DNA from: Moringa oleifera | Lineage: Eukaryota; Streptophyta; Magnoliopsida; Brassicales; Moringaceae | Assembly (NCBI GenBank): GCA_021397835.1 | Contig: JAJFZO010000799.1 | Coordinates: 1,736,001 to 1,800,000 of the forward strand | Length of the DNA: 64,000 bases | Reading direction: 5' to 3' | Shown here: positions 46,020 through 60,400 of the stretch, in pieces | Position numbering within the stretch: the first letter of the stretch is position 1 | Layout of the letters: every line of letters begins with the position of its first letter | The notes under the pieces: model-generated | Told to the model about the DNA's origin: nothing | Databases searched by the model: none | Seen by the model: only the letters and a program-made list of their open reading frames with translations | Translations under genes and position numbers: made by a program

Positions 46020-48665
46020 GGTTATCGCAGAATACATGTTATTGTAACTTAAAATGGTGAGTGATCCAAGACAAGAGGAAGTTTTGACACATGTACAGTT
46101 ATTGCGTTTAGTTAAATTTTGCATTGATATTGATTTTTCTAACTAGGATGTTATACTGAACACCATAGTGAGATCTAAGGAAACTGCCGTGAAAATCAAG
46201 TTAGTGAAAGATGATGATATTGAGTTTGTGTTGTATGATGATAATATAGTATCCCATGTAATTGTGGATTTGGTGGAACAACATTATATTGAGAACACAC
46301 ATGGTATATATGAAGGTAGAAATTTAAAATGAATCAATCAATTAAATTCTTGTATTGTGAGTAATGAGGTTAGCAATGCAATCCCTAATGTGCAAACTCG
46401 TATAATTATTCAAGATAAAAATTGGGGCAAAAACTATTATTCCCTAATCAGACTCCTCTTAACACTCATAATACTGATGAGATTGACTTGGATAAATCGA
46501 TGGACTATATGTTGGATGTGAGTATCCAATCCTAAAAATTGAGCCTATTCAACCTATCGAAGAAGAACAATGTAAACGCATTATGGAAGTTGAGCTTGAT
46601 GATGAGAACTTGCCTTCTGTGTTACGTTCAATCGCACCTTATATGTCACATGCATCCCTGAAGCACACAACAACATAAGTGATGGTGCTAATAAGAGATA
46701 TAGTGTATTAGATGCTAAATTATATAATATTTTTTCAGCTCTTACTATGAAATCAGTGACTTCTATTGGCACCCTTACTAAAGGTCAATTTTTCTCAAAT
46801 AAGAAAGAGTTGAAGCAATTTTTGGTTATGTATGCATTGACTGGGAACATTGAATTTAAAGTCACTAAATCTAACAAATCAATATTTAAAATTACTTGTA
46901 GAAAAGAAAATTATACATGAAAGGTCCATACTATGAAAGTTGCATAAGGAAAATTCTTTCAAATTAGACGTTGTGATTTGACACACACTTATATAATCGA
47001 GGAGTTGCATCGACGACATCGACAAGCAAGTTCTACCATTATTGGAGAAATTATTGCTCAGCGATTATCCACTAATGCTAAAATTATTAAACCAAAAGAT
47101 ATCATGGGTGACATGAAAGAATTATATGGTACACAAATTTTATATAACAAAGCTTGAAAGATGAAAGAATACGTATTGTCTCTTACTTATGATAACCCAG
47201 TTGAGTCGTACCAATAATTAGTATCATATTGTCATATATTGCAAATAGTTAATCCAAAAACTAAGGCTCAAATATGTATTAAAGATGAGACCAATCGATT
47301 TAAGTATTTCTTTATAGTTCTTGGACACTCATTAAGGGGATTTAATTTAGTAACTAGATTAGTCATTGCTATCAATATCACTCACTTAAAAGGGAGATTT
47401 CACAGTGTCATGTTCGTAGCGATGTGTAAAGATGAAAATGAACAGATATATCCACTAGCATTTGATTACGGTGACTCAAAAAACTATGAGGCTTAGGAAT
47501 GATTTTTGGGACAATTGAAGGAGGCTACTGGTCCTGTTAAGGATTTCATTATTATATCGGATCGTCATACTAGTATTATAAAGGCCATTGTAAAGATCTT
47601 TCTTGATTCTTGTTATAGGTTATGTTCTTGGTATATGGCCCAAAATATAAAGAATAAATTCAAAAGAGAAGAAGTGTCTAAGATATTTTATAATATACCA
47701 AGTGCATATCTAGAGTTTGAATTTAGTCAACTGATGAATGAATTGTAAGCTAATCACCCTCAAGCATTTGAATATATCATGAAAGAAGATCCAAGAAAAT
47801 AGTCACATGTGTATTGCCTTCGAAGATGATGCCAACTAATAATCACTAATATTGTTGAAAGCTTGAATTAATTTACGTCTTTGATTTGCCAGTAAGTTGC
47901 CTATCATAGCTTTATTAGAATTCATTAGAGATATGATGAAACATTGATTTTATGACAGGCATGAGAAAGCTAAGATTTGGAAAGCACAATTAATTGAATT
48001 GGTCCACTGTTTGATGAATGAAAGATAAAAAGTTTCATTATAGATAATGATTTCTAACATTGATTAGAATGAATTTGTAATTAAACAAAAGAGTAAAGAA
48101 GTGGTTATTAACCTTATGGAATGTACATGCACTTATAAGAAGTTTCAGACTAATTTTTAACCATGTATTATTGTTTGTTGATAATAATTTTTTTTATTTT
48201 TCATTCTTATTTTAGTAACTTCACATTTTTAATTTTTTACAAGAAATGTAACATTGATTTTATAACACTTCACTCTGACTATTACAAATAAGAGCACTTA
48301 GTAGCAGCATACACTAAGCCAATCTATCCAGTTAATGATAAATCTGATTGGGATGTGCCTGAAGACGTCAAAAAGGTTGTTGTATTACCATCAAATAATG
48401 GTAAGTACGTCGATCTTCTAAAAAAGAAAAGAATATCATCTAGTAGAGAAAAAGACATAGTAAAAGAAATGTTCTAGGTACAGCCAATATAGACACAATT
48501 GGTTGACATGCTCAAACCTATAGTATTATAATAAATAAAGTCATTCTCGATCAGTGAATGTGTTTAAACAGTTACGACGTAAATGTCGCAATTATGGTGT
48601 GGTTGGATATAACTCACAGACTTGTACTGCTACCCCTTGTTTATATTTAGTTGATAATAATATCA
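46020..48665 (+). pseudogene. MULE copy 2 MuDR-type transposase (inactivated)
   Basis: The same domain order as copy 1 can be followed. LTHVQLLRLVKFCIDIDFSN is near 46087. FFSNKKELKQFLVMYALTGN near 46790. The open parts 47239-47496 and 47506-47748 contain IKDETNRFKYFFIVLGHSLR, VIAINITHLKGRFH (first catalytic Asp replaced by Asn) and FIIISDRHTSI (second Asp kept), then LCSWYMAQNIKNKFK. The zinc-knuckle region near 48475-48625 is badly eroded, and CRNYGVVGYNSQTC has lost key residues. Stops occur about every 50-100 codons. Confidence 0.85.
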
Positions 48666-49414
48666 TTGACTTATGATATATAATATATTCAATATTATTG
48701 ATTTATTATATAATTGAGAATAAACTATTGATTTGTTATCTTTTAATACTGTTGACTTATCATATATTTGAGACTGTCACAAGTAATTCATGTAAGAGTG
48801 AACCAATGTCGACATTGAAATTGCATACTTCATGAGTGTTTTTCATAAATCATTTATTGTTAAGAAAATCATAATAAAATTAGTAAATCGTATGATAATA
48901 ACTTATCTCGTTAACATGAGAAGTCTCATATATCATGACATCTTTTCATTAAAATTGTATGATGATTATCAATAGTTTTATACTATCATTTTGATAGAAA
49001 TCGTATCATGTTGTCAAATTTTGTGATATCTTGTTTATTCTTTAATTTTAACGTGAGAATATTGTCTTAATTTTAAAATCATATCATAATTACTCTTATT
49101 TTATTTTTTTATTTAAATATAAGATTGGCCTAGTTTCATAACATCTTTTAATTAAAATTTTATTATGATTATTCTCATTTTGTTTTTTCTTGGTTTAAAT
49201 ATAAGATTAAATTAGTTTCATAACATCTTTATTTTAAATCATATGATGATTGCTTTCATTCGATATTGCTTTTTATATATAAAATATGCATGAAAAATAC
49301 AATACAAAATAATTATGTAAAAAATAATATATGGGCTATTATGGTGGGTTATCTTTCTTATTGCTTAAGTCAGCAAATACATAAAATGATCATGTGATTT
49401 CTAATTTTTGGCAT

Positions 49415-52400
49415 TTAGGTATCGGCGTACTCCAGTGGCTTGGCAGCTAACAAATGCTCTATAGTATATAGCATATGAAGGTCACAATTACTATTACAAA
49501 AAAAAAGTATGACAATTAATGTGTGTTAAAAAATTAAAAATAATAAAAATATAAATAAATTATTATGACTAAAATTTATGATACTTTTTGCTCAGGATTT
49601 GAGACTTTGGATGCAATATGTATGACAATGGAACTGTAGAAGTTACGACATCAGGTGTGGCAATGAAGTAACTCCTGCGCGACGAGAAACTAGGTAGCAT
49701 GAATCCGAAATAATTTTGCAATCAGATCCATACTTTTATTGGTATATGTTGTCAAAACGAGTCATAGATATACAAACTAAATTTCTGCAGATCGATGATA
49801 ACAACAAGCTAATGCGTCCCATTAATATGGCACGGTTCCAACAACCGTAATTGCTCATATGTCAGTGAAATGAAATATCGGTAAAATTGATTATTTAAAG
49901 TAATGAAGATAATTTTTATTTTTTTTTACCTTACTAACAATGTGGATGAATGGTAACCATCATAAAAGATACCACATACACGCTTTAAAAGATGATCGTC
50001 CCATTGGTGGGTGTCCTATTTTGAGTTCGCTGGATGACTATCAGCATTTAGATCTATTTGATACTTATTATATGAATAAAAAAATATTTCTAAAAAATTA
50101 TTTAAAAAAAAATTAAGAAGATTGTCAAACAATAGATAAAAAGCAATGTAATGAAAAAAGACTAATGAAAATTATAAAAACTTACACAAAGTAAAAGGTT
50201 GCAATATACAGTCAAAAACTCCTTTTATCGTTTTTATAAAAAGTACAAATAAGCATCACTGTAAAACCAAGTGATAATGTCATAAAATAATAAATATAAA
50301 CATAAATTATAATACTTGATACGAAAGTTTGCACGTAAAAATGAATAACTAGACACGAAATCATAATACTTGTATGAAATTATATAACTTAGGTAGGTAT
50401 GAATCATAATATTTGACACGAAAGTATAAATGTAAAGATGAATAACTAGGCAGGAGATCCTAATACTTGATACGAAAATATATAACTTAAGAATGAATCA
50501 TAATATTTGATACGAAATGATATATTATAGGCAAGAATCATAATAATTAACATGAAAACATAATGTAAAGATGAATAACTAGATAGGAGATCATAATGCA
50601 TGATACAAAATTATATAACTTAGGAACGAATCATAATACTTGATATGAAATGATATAGTCTAGCACAAATCACAATATTTAACACGAAAGTATAAAATGT
50701 AAAGATAAATAATTAGATACAAAATCATAATATTTTTTATACGAAATTATGTAACTTATGAACAAATCATAATACTTGATACAAAATGATGTAATTTAGA
50801 CACGAATCCCAATACTTGACATGAAAGTATAAATATAGAGAAAATGACTAGATATGAGATCATAATACTTGATACAAAATTATATAACTTAGGAATGAAT
50901 CATAATATTTGATACCAAATGATATAATCTATGCATAAATCACAATACTTGACACAAAAGCATAAATGTAGAAATGAATAACTTAATACGAAATTTTATG
51001 ACTTAGGCACGAATCATAATATTTGATACGAAAGCATATAACCTAGGCATGAAATAAAATATTTGATACGAAATGTATAATTTAGGCATTAATCTTAAGA
51101 TTTGATAAAAAATATTACACCTAGATACAAATTAGATAAATTAGACATGATTTATTGTGAGGGTGACATACCGAATCGTTGATCCACTGATCATTGAGCT
51201 TAAATATGTGAAACCAATCGACATTGACAGAATAACCAATATGTACATTGCGACTATATTACGGAAGTCAGTTTGTTATTTATATGATATTTATAAAAAA
51301 TATACGATATCTAAAAAAAAGGTGTATATTAGTTTACGAATTATGACATTGATGATCATTTCATAAATGCTTCGTATTTGTTATATATGTCTTCATCTAG
51401 CTACAACTTCAAATCGATCATTTAGTTGGACCTAACACTTTTTTTTTTCAATGGGGTCGATATATGGACTACATAGTTATTTGGATCGCTTGCACGTCCT
51501 AGAAACCAGCACCACATTATCTTCACTAGGTGGAACGATCACTAAGCCTGTCATTACCTCTCTTTCAGCCTTAATGGCTCCACCTCCATTCCCTACTTCC
51601 TCGTCTATTGCAACCCATGGCATTACAACTCGATTCAAGTCATTATGACAAATGACCTCAATATTACCACTATTTAGTGTATTATCTGCCACAATGACCA
51701 TCTCAGTACCCCAATAAGGGTTGCTGCTACATCAATCCCCTCATGTGTCTCTTCTGCACCCCTAACCTCACTTACATTTATATGCTCCTAAGAATATTGG
51801 TCATTAGCAGCTAGATGGTATGTTATAAAAGTGGCTTCATTACTACCCTATAAGAGATAACAAATAAAAATATTGCAACGAAACTTAATTTTATAATGAA
51901 TTATTCTTGAAACGATTCTAGTATAATCTTGTAACGAAAAGTTAATTTTGCAATAAATTATCTTATAACAAAACTTATAATTTTGAATCGAAATGAATAT
52001 CAATTATCTCATTTTGACATGTGTTAGTCTCAATGCATGTAGGATCCTGACCAGAAAAGATAACTTTTTTGAAATGCTTGTTAGATAGAGGATGTGATAG
52101 CCATAAGCTCCACGTGATTCCTTACCATTCTCATATTCATAAGATTTACTTTCGCTTTTAAGGCATCGAGACGAAGGTAAATCTTAAGATCCTTTTCTAG
52201 CCTCCTAGTTTGTGACCTCTAAGCTTAGGATTCTTTACCCAGAGCTGCGATTTTTATTCTTTCATTTTCTACCTTAACCTCATCCCTCAAATATGTAGGT
52301 ATCATCTCATCTCTTTCTCCTCTAGCATCCTTTTTCCCCTCTCCCTAAACATCCTCAGCCTCAGCCTCAACCTCATCCTTATCCTTATCATCATCTTTTT

Positions 52401-54051
52401 AATCGTGAACTAGTAATATTTTTAGATCGTCACTACATTTAATCATCGATCAAATAAATTAATTAGTCATTAATTAAAAAAATAAATAATAAAAACATAA
52501 TATATATATATATCAATATATATCCAATATTGATTAAACACAAGATTCTATATACATCGTATGCCTTTGACAAAGTCATAAGAAATTTTGTAGAATTTTT
52601 TCTTCTTTTAGCGAGGATATTCTCATTATCCTCCATATCTTCACTAGTCGAAACCTTACTGTACTTATTGACCCGAGACTATTTTGATGCACCTGGATGC
52701 AGAGGCAACACACTCTCCTCAAGCCCCAAGTAATATGAGGCTTGACATTCAATTGAAGTCGGCTCAAATTTGACCTTGACTGCTATCTGAAACAATAATC
52801 AAATGGTAATTCAAATAACAATTTTATAAATGAAATTACTTATATGTTAATGCTTTTACAATTGTGAAGAATATAACTAAGAGTGTGCAAATAGTGTCAT
52901 AAAAGTCTAAATTGAGATGAATTTATACTTAAAAAGATGTCACAAAAATGGTGAATCTTGGCACGAAAATGGTGAATCTTGACATGATTTTATAAATAAT
53001 ACAATGACTTCACTATTATTGTAACGATTTATAAGTGTTGCCATGATAGTGTAAATGATGCAATGAAATAATATATTAGATACGAATTCAATCAATAATG
53101 ACACGAATTTAAACTTACTTTGTTTATAAAATTTTTCTCATAGTGGCCATTGCATGGCTTATGATCAAAATTTCACCAATAAATTTTAGGGCGATTGTGA
53201 TCTTTCTACCCTAGTGACATGCTACTTCGTGTTAGGTATCAACTTAAATACAAAAATTTTAGAATAAAAAGATAAGTTAGGTGTTGTAAAGTTTTTTAAA
53301 AAGTAAATAAAAACATAAAAATAAACAAAACTAAATACTAACAAGTTTAATTACTTGTAGTGCCCATACAAAACCATATATGTTATATGAAAATTCCTCA
53401 CATTGAATATTTCAAATGGCTAGAGCCTTTTTAAATAGCACCAATGAGTTGCAGTACACCAAGGTACCCCATGGGAAGCTATTGAATGCTTCTAGGTTAT
53501 CAACAATGTGGAATTGCCACTAAGAGACATGTTGTAGCTCATCATGGTCTTTGATGAAGGCATTAAGCAAGTAAATCAATGCAACTTCATTGCATCATCG
53601 AAATCTTCACTAAATTCTCCTTCAAGTAGTTTTGGCTTAATAGAACTAGTGATAACCTTGTCTTTCCTATCAAAATACTTAATTTGGATATCAAACGGAT
53701 TCGGTGTAATTAAATTTGTGTCTGGTAGCCCTCCAAATCTCAAGTCGGTGATTAAACAAAATTCTTCCTTACCAAAACATTTCTCATGCTTCCCAAGTCG
53801 AAATTACATTTCTTCATCATTAGGTTACTCAATCTCTCAAGGTAATAAATTGTAGATGACTAAGCCAAAAATATGAAATCGTCATTTATTTCCAAAAAGT
53901 GACCAAGATAAGTGGCATTGGACTTTTGCCTTTGCGAACCATTCAAAACATGTGTCATATTTGATACGACATTAGTATCGCAGTGCTTCAATATTCTTAC
54001 TGAAGGCTTCTAACTCTCTCTAAAGATCAAATATTTCTTAGCAACATCCAT
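49415..54051 (-). pseudogene. MULE-borne DUF1985 / Ulp1 protease gene, copy 2, inactivated
   Basis: Read on minus from 54051 (MDVAKKYLIF, then a stop). Homology to copy 1 continues through KHCDTNVVSNM, TYLGHFLEIN, a DUF1985 core RLGKHEKCFGKEEFCLI with T-x-L-R-F (about 53805-53740), QFHIVDNLEAFNSFPWGTLV and YNIYGFVWALQ near 53370. The Ulp1 core near 49850-49780 reads THxLVVIIDLQKFSLYIYDS. The catalytic His is kept but the Trp after it is a stop. SNCDLHMLYTIEHLLAAK (about 49485-49432) carries the Cys position; the Gly after it is Asp. End at TAA 49415. More decayed than copy 1. Confidence 0.75.
50240..51130. repeat. ~133-bp tandem array of TACGA-rich subrepeats in MULE copy 2
   Basis: The marker atgaataactaga recurs near 50341, 50438, 50571, 50705, 50840 and 50974. 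Most spacings are 133-134 bp; the first is shorter (97). Units consist of ~30-bp subrepeats of the form cataatacttgatacgaaat-n-tataacttaggcacgaat. The array lies in non-coding sequence of the Ulp1 relic. The word TACGAA or CACGAA occurs more than 15 times. Confidence 0.9.
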
Positions 54052-54940
54052 TTGTATAATAAAAAAAAATGTTATGAAATGGATGAATGTATTAACGATT
54101 TATAAAATGTTGATACGAAATTTAAAAAGTTAATACAAAAACTTAACATGTTGATACGAAAATATAAAACTTAATACGAAACTTGACATGTTGCTAGAAA
54201 ATGAAAAACTCAATACTAAAAAGGCATACGTACGAATTTATAAAAGAAAAAACGATTTCTTAAAATTATTATAATTTTTAATAACATGTTATAATTCTTA
54301 TGATTTAAACCCAAGTTAACAATATTTGTAGAATTTAAACTCAAGCACCACAAATTAAAGAGCAAAACATAGTTCATGCACATTAATGTTCTCAAACAAA
54401 TTTATTAACTTCAAAACATTAAAAGAAAAATAAAAAATACACACTAATATACCCAGAAATTAGATATTCATAAACCAACAACTTAAATCATTTAAAACAT
54501 AATAGAAACATTTAATCAAGCTTCCATATATAAAAATAAAATTAAACATGTAAAAAAATAAAGAATTCGATGTCATGAGAAGATTTAGTCCGTGGGTATC
54601 TAAAATGCAAAAAATCCAAACTTCATGCCAAAATAATCGTTCCAAAAGATACATTTGTAGATTTCTAATACCTTCAATAGCTCTTCGATATTTTTAGATA
54701 ATCAATTTATAAGAACAAATACAAAATCACTTAAACTCAGTAAGAGAGATTGCAAAAAGCGCGAAAAGAGACAAAGACACTATAAGGAAGGGAAAACGTT
54801 AGGTTTGACTTTTGCTATTCTTTTAAGTTGGTAGAATGTAATTGTTCACTTTCCATTAAGGGTAATTTAGTCCAAAAATATTCAAAAAGTGCTAAAAAAT
54901 AAATTAATAATGTAGATTATTTTTGTAATATCATGATCAA

Positions 54941-57480
54941 TTAAAAATTAAATTTATTCAAAATAAAATGTACTACTAAATTTAAAATTCAAAGAATGTG
55001 ATAAATTTTATCAAACTGAATATTATTTTAAATTTTAAAATTAGTTTATTATTAATATTTTTCAAAAAAATAACATAATAAATCTGAATTATCTATGTCA
55101 ACACCACCATATATATATATATTCAATAAATAATCAAATGATAAAAATAAGTCAAGTTTTAATATTTCATATCATTTAAAGTTATATTATTAATTGATAT
55201 GTTCATTTTAATTTTTTAATCATTCATATATGTATTTTAGAATTCTGAAAAATTTTGTCATAAATTTTTTAAAATAAATAATATTTACAATATAAAACAA
55301 GTCAAAACCATTTTATACATCTAATTATAAAATCATATATCATAAAATCATATGTCATAAAATAATAAATATGATTATTTATTTTTAAAAATATAATTTT
55401 TTAATATTTTAATTTCAAATTATGGGTATATTTTAAAACTCCTTATTATGTATCATAGAATATATTAATAGCTTTTCTCATTTTATAAATTTGATAAGAA
55501 ATTTATTTGTTGCGACTCACTTAACTGTTTATCAAAATATTAATTCAAGAGAATTTCAATTATATATAACATTTATTTAATAAAAATAAAAAATAAAGAG
55601 TAGAAGTTATATAAAAGTTTAATATTTATCTTATATTAGCGATCAAGTTTTTATGTCCAAAAAGTATTGAATCGAATCTTAATCTATCAATTTGGTCTAA
55701 ATGAGATCTTAACTTAGATAGGTATAAAAAATTAAGTGTATTTTATTATTGAAATATCTAAAAAAATGATTTAAATGAATTCTTGATTCCATTTTGAGAT
55801 CATCCTCAAATTTGAATAATTTGCGATATAAGATTTATTTTCTATAAAATTTTTAAAATTTTTACAATGTAAAATTTGAAAAATATAATTTTTTACTTAA
55901 AAAATTTTGAAACTTTTTGTAACGATAACTTCAATATTTTTTTATATCTGTGAAAAATTTGAAGTCAAAATTTATTATATAAAATTTTTAATTTGAATAA
56001 CTTTGATTTTTAAATTATTTAATAAAAATTTAATTTAGCTAAAATTAATAAATCAAGTTAGATTTTTTGCTTTATGAAACCTTTGCCATAAATTAAATGA
56101 CTTATACCCTTTTCATCTTTCTTTGTTTATTCTAACTTTTTGAAACTATTTTAACTTCTTTCTCATATTTCATTAGTTTAATTTTTTTTAAAAATCAAGA
56201 ATTTGTAAATTTTTTAAATAATATTAAATAAAATTTTAAACTTAATTTAATTTGAATCTTATATCAATTGGATTAATTGTATATGTAATCCTTTTAATTT
56301 AATTTAAATTAAACGTTGACTCAAACATTCATAAAAAAATAAAATTTCTTAGTTAAAATATTTAAAAAATAATTTAAATAAATTTTATATTTCATTTTGA
56401 GTTCGTTCCTAAAATTAAAATAATTTTTAATTTATGAAATTCTTTATGTGAATGTTTAAAATTTTTAACAGTATATTTTTCTTAAAATTATTTTTAATAT
56501 TTAAAAAATATATTTTTTTGTGATGATAGATTAATTTTTTATATATTTTAAAAATTTTAAAATAAAATTTATTTTACAAGATCATAAATTTAAATATTTC
56601 TAACTTTTAATTTTTAAATAAATTTTAAATTAAATTATACAATTAATTCAATTTATATAATAAAAATTAATATAATATAATTTTTTGTATTTATTTTAAT
56701 AATATATTTTTAAATATAATTTATTTTACATTTTTATCATGAAATATAAAATTATCATGAGATGAGATGAGACCTTCATGTATCTTATAATGATTACGAG
56801 ATATTATGGAATTAAGCATAGACACTTCCAAAAGAAAAGCTTTATTTTTTTTTTATTTAACATTAAAATTTAAAAATAAAATTTTAAAAATCAAACTAAA
56901 ATGGACTAGTCAACGATGGAGGGCGATGGACCCTATCTCATTATCACTGCCTGTGTTCCCTTGGAGAGGTAAGCAACAGTGTCTTTGTTATTGTTACATT
57001 TGGAAAGAGGCTGAGTAATCTTTATCACATCTTTGAATATTGAAATAATCTTATCATATTTTTATTTTTATCTTTTTTATACTATTAAAGAGAAATAATT
57101 TTAATTTTTAAATTAGCAAAATAAAACTATCTTTTCATATAATAAAATTAAAATAATAAATTAATTATCATCTTTATTTTTTAAAAAATTATCATATCAT
57201 CATTGAATCAATAAATTTATTTTAAATTAATGTAAAATGTTTTAAAATTTCAAATAAAAATTAAAAATGATAAAAATATTGACACAAATTAATTTAATAA
57301 ATTCAATGATTATAATTTTATTTATTTATTTTTTCATATTAATATAATAAATTATAAAATATTAATTTTTTTAAAATATTAACGTCAATAAAAATTGTTA
57401 AAAAAATATTATTTTTGCACTACGCAATGTCTAATTTTATACAAGGTATTCACTTATATAAGATGTATTAACTCACAGAA
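54941..57480. other. AT-rich intergenic region
   Basis: No gene recognised; homopolymeric A/T tracts throughout. A slightly GC-richer island at 56900-57010 contains an open frame (56806-57018) with no recognisable similarity. Confidence 0.65.
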
Positions 57481-60400
57481 GAAACTTTGGTGGTCACCGT
57501 CACCCCTCACTTTTTCTTTGGTTAGGAACTGGGAGCGTACTGCTGGATAGGCTTGTGGAGCAGGGCAAGAAAGACCTTGGTGGTTGACTTGGAATACTTT
57601 TCCATGTTCTGGACCAGCTGGTAGCTAACTCCAAGCACACATTTTCTTATGGTTAAGAATGGATTCAGTGTTTGGTGTAGACTTTGAAGTTCAAACTGTT
57701 CATTTTCTCCTTCTCTACAAGCTTTATCTTTCTGGTTTCGAAGAGTAAGGGTGAGCCTTAGTTAGATAAGTGCTTTGTATAGGATGGCTAACGTGAAGCT
57801 GATAAAGAACGAACGAACATATATTATTATCAAGGATGAATTAATGGGTCGTAAACATCGTAGAAGTGGGCAAAAATTGTCTGGTAAGTAAGGTTCTACA
57901 CAACAAGGTGCATGGTTAACATCGAGGCAGTGAGGATGGTGCTTGGGAAGCCCAATGACTGGCGTCACCATGAAGGAGATAAGGGAGCAACTTTTATATT
58001 TTTCGATTTGCAGATCTAAATGACAAAACTGGAGTTTAATCCTTAATAGTATTTCAGGAATTTGAGGGTTTTTCATTAAGAAAGCCCTACCACTGCAATG
58101 GAGTCCAATTTGGATACAAATCTATGGTCGCCCACTTGAGTGTATGAATCTCAAGATTGGAACAGTTTTTAGGAGGGACCATTGACGATGTTGAAGAAGT
58201 GGATATGGTGGAGGAAGACAATGCTTTTGGAAAATGGTTGATTGTTCGTGTCCATCCATGTTATGGGACCGAAATTCACTTGGTCTGGGGGCCACGGTAG
58301 CGAACAAATTTTGGAACAGTTGGACTGAGGAATGGTTAACCAGGCATGGTCGAATCTATGGCCAAGTTTCAATGAGCACCATATACTTTTGTCTTCATCT
58401 GATCATCTAGCTCTTGTATTCTCCCACACACAATACAAAATTAAAAAAGGTTCCATTTCAAAAATACGTGGATGTTGAATCCCTGGATGCAAAGGGACCA
58501 ACGAGGATCGCTAGAGAGCGTTCATGATGTAGATTCGTGGATTGACCTAAAACAAAAGATCAAAACATGTGGTTCTGCCCTAATCCAATGGGATAAAGAT
58601 GTATGTGGGAATGTCCATCACCAAATCAAAAATTCAGCAAGATACACTTATGCAAACCTTCGCTTACTCGAGACCAAGGATCAACAATGGTAGATCCAGA
58701 GGGATGCAAGCAAAAGCTAAACCACCGTCGTCATGCTGAAGAGTTTATGTGGCATCAAAGATCAAGATATTCCTAGCTTTTAAAGTGAGTGATTCCATTA
58801 ATACTAAGTTCTTCCATTCAGTAGCCTCTAGGAGAAGAAGAACCGACAAAGTCTCGAAGCTTAAAGACCATAATGGAGTCTGGATGACCACTGCAAACAG
58901 TGTAGAGTGGTTTGCATGAACTATTTGACCAGTATCTTTACCGGTTCCTCATCACCTAGGGTAGACACTATATACAAAGCCATCAAATGTAGATTATCCA
59001 GTAAAATGTGGGAAGAATTGGACAGAAGCTACACATTAATGGAAGTATCTAAAGCCCTGGGTTCGGATGGCATGAAAGTATGGTTTTTTTCAAAGATATT
59101 TGGGAATTGTTGGCAATGAGATCACTTCAATAGTGTTGGCCTGCCTGAATAACGAGGTCTCCTTAACAAAAATAAATCATACAAATATATTCTTGTTTCC
59201 CAAAATTAAGGATCTGACCTGGGGTTCGCTCAAGACTTCTGCCCCATTAGCCTATGTAATGTCGTTTACAGGCTTATTGGCTAAAGTATTGGTAAACACA
59301 CTCCAAAAGGTCCTGCCTCGCTCGTTAGTAAGAACCTATCAGCTTTCCTTGAGAGTTTGAATGATTTTTGATAATGCATGGCTTGGTTACATACAGACTA
59401 TACATAGACAAGAAGAAGAAGCAAAGTAACCAGAGGAACTCTAGCCTTAAAACGCTAGCTACATGAGTAAGGCTTATGATTGAGTAGAGTGGGGATACCT
59501 GGAATCTGTCATAAGGAATAGTGGCTTCTCTGAAAGATGGATGTCCACTATCATGAAATGTGTAAAATCAGTGTCATACTCTTTATTAATAAATGGGTAA
59601 CCACATGGACATTTAATTCCAACTAGAGGGCTCAGGCAAGGAGACCCTCTATCGCCATACTTGTTCCTCCTTTGTGCTGAAGGTCTCTCTACATTGCTTC
59701 AGTAAGCAGAATCTGAAACTAAGATCCATGGTGTAGCCACAGCTAGATAAAGCCCCAAAGTATCACATCTCTTTTTTGTTGATGATAGTATACTGTTTTT
59801 CAGAGCATCAAGGATCGAGTGTGCGTCTATTCTACATATTCCCCAGAAATTTGGGGCGAAGTCTAGCTAACATATTAACTTTGAAAAATCCAGCATCTTC
59901 TTTAGTGCTAATGTGGGGCCAGTAACTAGGGATAACCTAATGCATTATCTAGGAGTACATAAGCCTTTAACACAGGATCGGTACCTGGAGTTTCCTTTGC
60001 TTTTGGGTAAATAAAAGAAAAAACAAGAATTCTCGAGACATAAAGACCAGTTACAAGCTAGATTATGCAACTGGAATTCCAAACTCCTTTCCCAGGTATG
60101 TAGAGGCGTTCTAATGAAAGCTGTGGCATAGGCAATACCCATGCATGTCACAAGCTGCTTTGCTCCACCCCAATCACTCATCTATGACTTCTAAATGATG
60201 GAGACTGGCATTTGGTGGGGTGATAGAGGTTCGATAAGGAAGATACATTGAAAGAATTTCAAGACGCTTTATCTATCTAAGCTTGATCATAGGGGGGTGG
60301 ACTTTAGAGACCTCCAATGTTTTATTATGGCTCTACTTGGGAAACAATGGTGGGGTTGATCTAAGATGAAAAATACCTTTGTTACCCAGTAAGGAAAGCA

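Larger units (their letters stand above)
45296..54940 (+). mobile_element. MULE copy 2, Kaonashi-like, same family and orientation as copy 1
   Basis: The left end aaattaccaaaattgacatccc (45296) matches the copy 1 left end aaattatcaaaattggcatccc. Inside the ends, TTATTAATTTTTATTTTTTAGCACTT (left, about 45349-45370) pairs with ATTAATTTATTTTTTAGCACTT read on minus from about 54910, giving inverted ends. The minus reading of the right end starts near GATATTACAAAAATAATCTACATT. Contents and order equal copy 1: transposase relic on plus, Ulp1/DUF1985 relic on minus. About 1.5 kb longer than copy 1, mostly from tandem repeats and intron growth. Exact termini are approximate. Confidence 0.75.
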
